A stretch of 63,266 nucleotides of DNA from a virus, in the IMG/VR virus record IMGVR_UViG_3300045970_000244, positions 1 to 63,266 of that record; one strand, 5' to 3'. Of the stretch, positions 57,456 through 63,266 are shown piece by piece. The notes below the pieces were generated by a model. The model ran no database searches and had not been told where the DNA came from. It saw nothing but the letters and a program-made list of their open reading frames with translations. The number at the start of each line of letters is the position of its first letter. The stretch's first letter is position 1. Position numbers and translations under genes: made by a program.

Positions 57456-59944
57456 GCGACCTTCTCAATCTTCAGGACTGCCCCAGCGCGAATCGAAACG
57501 GCCGTGCCGGTTTCTGACCTGATTTGAATTGCCACGGTTCCAGCGACCGAAACCGTGAATGCACCACGCCCCGTATTGACGGCGTCCGCGTTGGCCGTTG
57601 CTGCAGCCGTCGATGTGACGTTGGTCGTCGCCGTGAGCTGTTGATATTGGAACGTAGCCGTTGTTCCATCGGCGGCCTGACCCAACCACCAACGACCAAA
57701 GCACTGTGACAACGTGGCCGTGACAGCACCAATACGAATGCCCCAACCGGTGGTAGTGTTCGTGGTCTGCATCAGAGCGTCGAACTCCCACTTGTAGACG
57801 CCGGGCTGAAGAATAGGTGTGATGAGTTCGGTGACGTTCGCATACGTCGTGGAAGTGGAGCTCTGGACGATTGTCGTGACTTCGGAAACGTTTCCGTCGA
57901 GCTTGGCCTTATCTGCTCCGCTCATTAACCCAGAGGCACCACCAGAGACCGCATCTGGGATGATGTCGCTCCCACCAGTGACGTGATTAGCGGCGTGAGC
58001 AGTTGGCGTGCGGGCGTCGGAGAGCCGTGAATCATTACCTTGGCAAACGGTGCTCACCGCCGATCCGAACGGAATTTCAGAGGCGAGGTGCTTTGAGGCC
58101 GCCGTCAACGAGGCATACCCGCTGGCCGCACCCTTGCTGGCGGCGTTTTCGGGAGTGAACCCGAGCGCGTTTTGCTTGGCGTTCCAAGTTGTTTTCTCGG
58201 TGTCAGTGACGAACCTGAATGATGCCGACTGAGTGATGTTCGCGGGATTCGTCGTATCTACGTTCAGGACGTTGCCCAGACCGATGGCGAGCCTGTCCAA
58301 GTTCTGCCACGTCTTATCTCCACGCCAATATTGGGCCGTGCTCCCTGCTGTGATCGAACCCTCTTTAGCGTTAAGGGCAGTCTGTGTGGCCGTGGATATG
58401 GGCTTACTGAGATCGGTCGTGTTATCGACGTTTCCGAGGCCAACAGAGGCTTTGTCGTGGGCTTGCCACGTCTTGTCGCCCCTCCAGTATTGCGCGGTTG
58501 TCCCGGCAGCGATGCTTGCCTCTTTGCCGTTCAACGCCGTTTGGGTCGCGGTGGAGATGGGCTTGTTCAGATCAGTGGTGTTGTCGACATTTGCAAGACC
58601 TACGGCCGTCTTATCGAGGAGCTGCCATGTTTTGTCCCCGCGCCAGTATTGGCTCGTGGCTCCCGCTGTGATGCTGGCTTCTTTCCCGTTGAGAGCTGTC
58701 TGGGTCGCTGTGGAAATTGGTTTGCTCAAGTCGCTCGTATTGTCGACGCTTCCCAAGCCAACGTCTGCCTTCGCGAGTACGACCGCGCCCGTTCTTCCGG
58801 CTACGCTCTGAACAGGTGCGGCGGCGGCTGCTCTTATGTTCGTGAAGTAAAGATTTGTGCTGCCCTCTGGGACGGCGTCAGTGCTGCCCGGGCTCGGCGA
58901 GATTTCGATATAGGCCGAACCGCTCCATCGATAAGTTTTGTTTGAGTCCAAGGCGACGTAGATTTTTGCGTTCTCACCGGTGCCCGGGAATGCCGCAAGG
59001 TTTGCGAACTCCAACACGTCATCAACGAACGACGGCAAGTAGATCGCCGCGATCTTCGAGGTTGCATCGAGCGGGCAAACCCCGCTGGCTGCGCCCTTCT
59101 CCGAGGCATTGAGCTTCAAGCTCAAAGCTGTCTGAGTTGCGGTCGAGACCGGCTTGTTCACGTCCGAAGTGTCGTCGACGTTTCCAAGGCCAACGGCGCT
59201 CTTGTCTAGAGTTTGCCAAGACTTATCACCGCGCCAATATTGAGAGGTGGTTCCGGCGACAATCGTCGGCTCTTTCGCATTCAGTGCGGTCTGGGTGGGC
59301 GTTGAAATCGGCTTACTGAGGTCGCTGGTGTTGTCGACGTTCGAAAGCCCAACTGCGGCCTTGTCTAAGGCGGCCCAGATCTTGTCCCCGCGCCAGTATT
59401 GAGCCGTGGTGCCCGAAGCGATGGCGGATTCTTTGCTGTTCCAAGTGGTTTTTTCGGCGTCCGAAACAAAACGGTGCGTGGCGTCTTGGGTGATGTTCGC
59501 CGGATTACTGGTGTCTAGGTTCGGCACGCTTGAGAGGCCGACGGCCGCTTTGTCCAAAGTCTGCCAGCTTTTGTCGCCGCGCCAATACTGGCTCGTCGTT
59601 CCGGCCGAGATCGCGGCCTCCTTCGCGTTCCAAGCCACCTTCTCGGCATCTGTCACAAAGCGATGTGTCAGGTCTTGTGTGATGTTCGACGGGTTTGTGG
59701 AATCTGCGTTCGGTACGTTGGAAAGACCGATGTCGGCCTTGGTGAGAACGACGTCCACGCTGAGGGCGTGACCGTTGACCGTCCGCGAGACAGGCACGGC
59801 TTCGGTCGAGGCCAAGAACTCAACCTCAGCAAGAGTGTCGCCGTCTTTGCGCCAAAAGGTTCCGTCCGGCTTAATGTAGAGGCCGACGGTGCCAGCCGGA
59901 GGATTGATTGTTGGGACTTCTTTTGTCAAAACTAGATCGCTCAT
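57452..59944 (-). CDS. Long tail fibre protein with repeated YWRGDK shaft units (830 aa)
   Basis: Six copies of YWRGDK-x-W separated mostly by a 53-residue unit (VGLxNVDNTxDLxKPISTATQTALNxKE), with variants using NPANITQ-x3-RFV. The middle contains DDVLEFANLAAFPGTGENAKIYV and LYFTNIRA-type blocks found in other fibres. The C-terminal 110 residues are a beta-rich head (TVIVQSS-type strands, WEFDALMQTTNT). The repeats are also tandem repeats in DNA. Confidence 0.88.
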   Translation of the reverse strand: MSDLVLTKEVPTINPPAGTVGLYIKPDGTFWRKDGDTLAEVEFLASTEAVPVSRTVNGHALSVDVVLTKADIGLSNVPNADSTNPSNITQDLTHRFVTDAEKVAWNAKEAAISAGTTSQYWRGDKSWQTLDKAAVGLSSVPNLDTSNPANITQDATHRFVSDAEKTTWNSKESAIASGTTAQYWRGDKIWAALDKAAVGLSNVDNTSDLSKPISTPTQTALNAKEPTIVAGTTSQYWRGDKSWQTLDKSAVGLGNVDDTSDVNKPVSTATQTALSLKLNASEKGAASGVCPLDATSKIAAIYLPSFVDDVLEFANLAAFPGTGENAKIYVALDSNKTYRWSGSAYIEISPSPGSTDAVPEGSTNLYFTNIRAAAAAPVQSVAGRTGAVVLAKADVGLGSVDNTSDLSKPISTATQTALNGKEASITAGATSQYWRGDKTWQLLDKTAVGLANVDNTTDLNKPISTATQTALNGKEASIAAGTTAQYWRGDKTWQAHDKASVGLGNVDNTTDLSKPISTATQTALNAKEGSITAGSTAQYWRGDKTWQNLDRLAIGLGNVLNVDTTNPANITQSASFRFVTDTEKTTWNAKQNALGFTPENAASKGAASGYASLTAASKHLASEIPFGSAVSTVCQGNDSRLSDARTPTAHAANHVTGGSDIIPDAVSGGASGLMSGADKAKLDGNVSEVTTIVQSSTSTTYANVTELITPILQPGVYKWEFDALMQTTNTTTGWGIRIGAVTATLSQCFGRWWLGQAADGTTATFQYQQLTATTNVTSTAAATANADAVNTGRGAFTVSVAGTVAIQIRSETGTAVSIRAGAVLKIEKVA

Positions 59945-60201
59945 AGAACTCTAACCCTTCCATTGACGACGAGACGCCCGCCGGCTGCTATCGTCAGACG
60001 CTGAAACAAAATCATCTGCCTGTGCAGAGGAACGGTGTATGTGCCTTGAATGTAGTCCGGTGGCAGGCTGCCGCTGGACGTTCCGGGCGCCGTGTCTCTG
60101 GCCTCAACGATTGCGGCCTTGACGCTGGCCGATGAAAACCCTGCCGGAGCGTCAGAAAATGTGATTTCTTCGGCATCGAGAATCTTATTTGACGCGCCCA
60201 T
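59941..60201 (-). CDS. Small fibre-region protein (86 aa)
   Basis: ILDAEEITFSDAPAGFSSASVKAAI resembles a common short fibre segment; the C-terminus is beta-rich (QRLTIAAGGRLVVNGRVRV). GCGAGGA lies before the ATG. It is coupled to the long fibre by ATGA. Probably a fibre linker. Confidence 0.65.
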   Translation of the reverse strand: MGASNKILDAEEITFSDAPAGFSSASVKAAIVEARDTAPGTSSGSLPPDYIQGTYTVPLHRQMILFQRLTIAAGGRLVVNGRVRVL

Positions 60202-60260
60202 CGTTCCTCGCTGTAGCCTTCAGTCTACCGGCCTATGGTGGCGCTGTAAAACGGCAAGTT

Positions 60261-60494
60261 CTACCGTGAAATCTCTTTACGCAGCGCGATTATCTCGGTC
60301 TGAAGCGACTTTACCTGTGTCTCGACAACATCCCGCCAGTATTCATTGAGTTCGTGAATCTGCTGGAACAGGAACAGGTCAGCCGGACGAAGCTCTGATG
60401 GCAGGTCGTGCTTCCGGCACCAGTAAACAAAGGCCATGCACGCCTTGCGCTGTTCCTCAGAATCCCACTTGATTGTTTCTAGGAACTCGTTCAT
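60261..60494 (-). CDS. Small helical protein (77 aa)
   Basis: Helical (SEEQRKACMAFVYWCRKHDL; LFQQIHELNEYWRDVVETQV). Overlaps the upstream membrane protein gene by ATGA. No family recognised. Confidence 0.6.
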   Translation of the reverse strand: MNEFLETIKWDSEEQRKACMAFVYWCRKHDLPSELRPADLFLFQQIHELNEYWRDVVETQVKSLQTEIIALRKEISR

Positions 60495-61045
60495 TGGCCC
60501 TTCTTTCTTAGGCTTATGGCCTTTCCAATCTCTTCCAGCCCGGATTCGATCAGCTTGATCTTCCCAAACGCCTGAACGACGTCCTCGTTTACCTTCTGGA
60601 CGGCTTTGTACAGGGTCTTGGTGCCAACCACAATGGCCGCGATCTTCTCCTCAACCGTGGGCAGCCTCTCAAGCCTCGGGGCCAGTTCCGACATCTTCTG
60701 GTAGGTGAAGTCAACCTTCGGAATGATTGAAATCACGTCGGCGTTCATCTCGTGGACCTTAGTCGTGAACTCAACGAACAGCTCAGAAGTCTTGGTTTGG
60801 GTCTTGGCCGATTCTTCTTGAACGGCTTTGTGGACGTCGCGCAGTTCGTCTTTCACCACCTCGAACTCTGTGGCGATGTGGTCGATGCGCTGGTGCATAC
60901 GAATGTGAGCATTTGCATTGTCGTTGTATGTTTTCTTCAGGAAGTAAAGCACTGCGACGCCCAAGAAGGTCAGGATCGAGGTCGACCCACCGAGCATCCA
61001 CCAGAGAATGGAGTTGTTGATCAGAATGCCGTCTTCGTGCGCCAC
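60491..61045 (-). CDS. Membrane-anchored coiled-coil protein (184 aa)
   Basis: One N-terminal membrane helix (ILWWMLGGSTSILTFLGVAV) is followed by about 150 residues of coiled coil with no other domain. The GTG start follows the upstream stop closely. Could be a spanin-like or structural membrane protein; its place among fibre genes is unusual. Confidence 0.6.
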   Translation of the reverse strand: MAHEDGILINNSILWWMLGGSTSILTFLGVAVLYFLKKTYNDNANAHIRMHQRIDHIATEFEVVKDELRDVHKAVQEESAKTQTKTSELFVEFTTKVHEMNADVISIIPKVDFTYQKMSELAPRLERLPTVEEKIAAIVVGTKTLYKAVQKVNEDVVQAFGKIKLIESGLEEIGKAISLRKKGQ

Positions 61046-61047
61046 GT

Positions 61048-61758
61048 TTATGCCTTCAGTCTCACCCTAGCAAACGGGTGGTTCTCTCCAAAGGGAATAG
61101 AAAGCATTTTGCCCACGGTGCCGTAGGTGTCGTTGAACTTCTTTCGCCAAAGGGCCAGCGCCGGGTCGATCTTCGGGCCGCGTGCCACCCAAGACATGAG
61201 CAAGGTCATCATCTTTCCGCTGATGTCGTCGCTCTTGGTGTCGAGCTTGATGTGTTGGGTGAGGAGCCACTCGTCCAAATTTGAGAGAGGTTCTTTGGAG
61301 CTGCACCGGTAAAAGGCCGGGATGCCCACAAACTTCCCGTGCCATGCCGACCACTTATGCCTGATCCAAGCAAAAGGGCTTCCAATTTGGAACGGCATCG
61401 GCTCGTTGTTATAGCTCCAATTGTGCTCCGAGCCGTACTTCAGGATCATCTCGGCGTGCGAGGTGTGCATCAGGAACGACGCCGCGCACACGCCAACGTA
61501 GTCATCTCGGCTTTCGAGGTCTGTTTTGGTTGGTGATCGCTTCAGGAGGCCGTACTCCTTCATGCATGGCTGGACGGTTTGGCAAAAGCGAGAAACATCC
61601 TCTGAGGTGATTTCGCCAAGCTGGTAGAGGATTCCGTAAAAGAGACCGGCGTGTAAAAGTCCATTCCCCGTTGAATCAATAGAAGGATCGCGATCCCGAG
61701 TCACAAGACCGCGATCCATGTAGTGTTCGATGATCTCAGTCTTGAAACCTTCCAACAC
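61048..61758 (-). CDS. Unknown helical protein, possible alpha/alpha-barrel (236 aa)
   Basis: AAGGAG precedes several possible starts; I use the GTG at 61758 (TTG at 61755 also fits). Blocks DSTGNGLLHAGLFYGILYQL, SRDDYVGVCAASFL and NNEPMPFQIGSPFAWIRHKW suggest a helical enzyme-like fold such as a glycosidase-type barrel. I cannot assign it. It lies next to the receptor-binding protein. Confidence 0.6.
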   Translation of the reverse strand: MLEGFKTEIIEHYMDRGLVTRDRDPSIDSTGNGLLHAGLFYGILYQLGEITSEDVSRFCQTVQPCMKEYGLLKRSPTKTDLESRDDYVGVCAASFLMHTSHAEMILKYGSEHNWSYNNEPMPFQIGSPFAWIRHKWSAWHGKFVGIPAFYRCSSKEPLSNLDEWLLTQHIKLDTKSDDISGKMMTLLMSWVARGPKIDPALALWRKKFNDTYGTVGKMLSIPFGENHPFARVRLKA

Positions 61759-61767
61759 CAAACTCCT

Positions 61768-63266
61768 TTACGCCTTAGAGAACTGGTGCATGTACCCTTG
61801 GATGCTTGAGTTGTCCCGAGTTGACACCCTGCCGAGCGTTGCCCTGAACTGAGGCTCCGTTCCCGGCGTTGTGAGGTTCAGCTTCAGCTTCAGGATCTGG
61901 TCGTAGCTATCCACCACGGCTTGGTTGTTGAAGCGCGGGATGTAGGCGGGCTGGATAAAGTTCTGACCAGCGGTTGGGCCTGATTGGCCAACCCGGTACT
62001 CGCCCAGAATCTCTGTCCCAAGGTTCATAATGCCGGTGATCGGAGGCTGAGATTTGTAGCCAGAGAAGGCAAACGAAGTTGTCCCCTGAGCAAACTTCAC
62101 ATCGCTGATTTTTCCATAAAATTGGTAAGCCGGATTTGACACTGCGCCAAGACATAATCCCGCAGAGCTGGCTGTTGCGGTTACAGTTTGTTGCGATGAG
62201 TAAGATGTCACCTCAGTGAACGTCGTGAACGGGCTAGTCTCTGCTCGATAAAGACGACAAGTGGTCCCGTCGTATACGACTCGAACTTTGTGGGGCGTTA
62301 AGGGCTCAGTCTTATCATTGGCTTGGATGGTAGCGGTAGGTGCGTTTCCACTTGAAATAACAAATGACAAATACCCGCTACTCAGAAAACCCCAATGCCA
62401 AGCAGTTCCGATGGTATTATAGGTCGAAAGTATGACCTGCGCGGTAGGCTGTGCTCCGGGAGAAGTCAGGCCACTCAGATGAATCATTGCTTCCATCACG
62501 AATGGTTTCCCCACTACCAAATTATAAATGCTACAGTTATTATACAGGACGTATTGGTTTGAACCGTTGAAGCTCATGCTTCCGTTTTGAAAATTCGCAT
62601 CAGGTACGTTTACGGTAGGCGTCCCAGCATAATTTGGAGTGACATTGGAAAAACCGCTTCGATCCTCCGCTCTGTTTGCAGCGTCCACGACACCAGTGGT
62701 TACGTTGATTCTTGCACATTCCACGCTTCCCGGAGCTGTGGTGAACACGAGATTCGGATCATACTGACTCGGCGCATACCCCGCAATCACAGGAGAAGTG
62801 AGAGCCGACTGGGTTCCACCGTTACCGAAACTCAATACGCGACGGAACGGATGGCCGACATAAGGACGATCTGCATCAGCACTCATCAGTGGCGTCCTTC
62901 GACTTACAATCGCCGCAGTCGTGCTGTCAATCAGTTCGATCTGTGTCTCTTGGTCGTGAATATTTTGACCAGTCCATGAAACAGTCGAATGAAGAGCCTG
63001 ACCAACGTGCGTGACGTACTCGCCGTTGATTTCGAACAGCAGGTCGTGCGTACCACCCAAGTTGGCCCATGCCAAGGTTCCGGAGTTGTAGATTACAGCA
63101 CTGCCCGATGCGTACGCGCTGGTGTTTGACGCATGAAGATAGATGTAGTTTGTCGCGCTTGTCGGATACGTCGCCTTAATGACTAGCCCATATGTGACAC
63201 CAGAAGTGATTGTGACATTGGCGAAGTTAAAGTAAATCCACTGCCCACCACTTGTTGAGCCACCGG
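61768..63266 (-). CDS. Large tail fibre / receptor-binding protein, C-terminal part
   Basis: Continuation of the gene starting at 2285. The beta-sandwich started at the join continues to about LLFEINGEYVTHVG. Residues equivalent to about 963-1128 (PFVMEAMIHLSGL, VRVVYDGTTCRLYRAE, FYGKISDVKFAQGT) form a LamG/concanavalin-like lectin domain. The extreme C-terminus (FRATLGRVSTRDNSSIQGYMH) is beta-rich. This half probably binds host glycans. Confidence 0.88.
   Translation of the reverse strand, partial: GGSTSGGQWIYFNFANVTITSGVTYGLVIKATYPTSATNYIYLHASNTSAYASGSAVIYNSGTLAWANLGGTHDLLFEINGEYVTHVGQALHSTVSWTGQNIHDQETQIELIDSTTAAIVSRRTPLMSADADRPYVGHPFRRVLSFGNGGTQSALTSPVIAGYAPSQYDPNLVFTTAPGSVECARINVTTGVVDAANRAEDRSGFSNVTPNYAGTPTVNVPDANFQNGSMSFNGSNQYVLYNNCSIYNLVVGKPFVMEAMIHLSGLTSPGAQPTAQVILSTYNTIGTAWHWGFLSSGYLSFVISSGNAPTATIQANDKTEPLTPHKVRVVYDGTTCRLYRAETSPFTTFTEVTSYSSQQTVTATASSAGLCLGAVSNPAYQFYGKISDVKFAQGTTSFAFSGYKSQPPITGIMNLGTEILGEYRVGQSGPTAGQNFIQPAYIPRFNNQAVVDSYDQILKLKLNLTTPGTEPQFRATLGRVSTRDNSSIQGYMHQFSKA
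63140..63266. repeat. Terminal direct repeat (right copy)
   Basis: Exact copy of bases 1-127. The coding frame of the large fibre gene reads through it in phase: the codon first base at 63141 corresponds to position 2 on the left side, which agrees with the ATG at 2285. Confidence 0.95.

Noticed and set aside
1-63266. Integrase, repressor or CRISPR array
   Set aside because: I searched by eye for tyrosine or serine recombinase motifs, cI-like regulators and regular spaced repeats and saw none; the only regular repeats are fibre-coding.

Overview
The window is a complete, circular tailed-phage genome. Bases 1-127 recur exactly at 63140-63266, so the unique molecule is about 63,139 bp and the largest fibre gene runs across the join (61768-63139 then 1-2285). 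The phage is a contractile-tailed (myovirus-like) virus: it has a DUF3383-type sheath, a tube, a short tape measure and a Pam3-like simple baseplate. The host is most likely Gram-negative, because the phage encodes a secretory signal peptide, a lipoprotein with a lipobox and a spanin-like protein. I found no integrase, repressor, DNA polymerase, RNA polymerase or tRNA gene, so it is probably virulent and borrows the host replisome.

Layout. (1) 26026 down to 1, then 63139 down to 52481, minus strand: late genes in the order terminase, portal, head morphogenesis/protease, scaffold, capsid, connectors, sheath, tube, frameshifted chaperone, tape measure, baseplate, fibres, then (across the join) more fibres, a papain-like hydrolase, an M15 endolysin, a holin candidate, a lipoprotein and a spanin-like protein. 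(2) 38223 down to 26458, minus strand: early genes, namely replication initiator and loader-like proteins, nucleases, a RecE-like exonuclease, RecT, SSB and many small unknowns. (3) 38988-45190: a DNA base-hypermodification cluster. (4) 45300-52557, plus strand: small accessory early genes, including a periplasmic protein, a histone-like basic protein, a DUF932 protein, an AcrVA2-like protein and a RecU-like resolvase. Two long noncoding stretches stand out: 26027-26457 (between the early and late leftward blocks) and 38224-38987 (between divergent early units, rich in inverted repeats).

The most exciting system is the cluster at 38988-45190. It encodes a TET/JBP-type 2-oxoglutarate dioxygenase, a P-loop kinase of the 5-hmdU DNA kinase kind, an aGPT-Pplase/amino acid:DNA transferase-like helical protein, a fold-type-II PLP enzyme, a radical SAM enzyme and two ParB/Srx-domain proteins. 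No dUMP hydroxymethylase or cytosine C5-methyltransferase is visible. The simplest reading is a wholly post-replicative pathway: thymine in DNA is oxidised to 5-hydroxymethyluracil, pyrophosphorylated, substituted with an amino acid and then remodelled by radical and PLP chemistry. Such gene associations have been predicted computationally (Iyer, Aravind and colleagues), and related pathways starting from hmdUMP are known in phages such as M6 and ViI. This combination and its end product are not something I can match to a described case.

Other unusual features are an HNH endonuclease gene nested in another frame of recT without breaking recT, a second near-complete two-frame overlap at 35389-36014, and a virion protein that joins methyltransferase-like, GNAT-like and XkdF-like protease segments.
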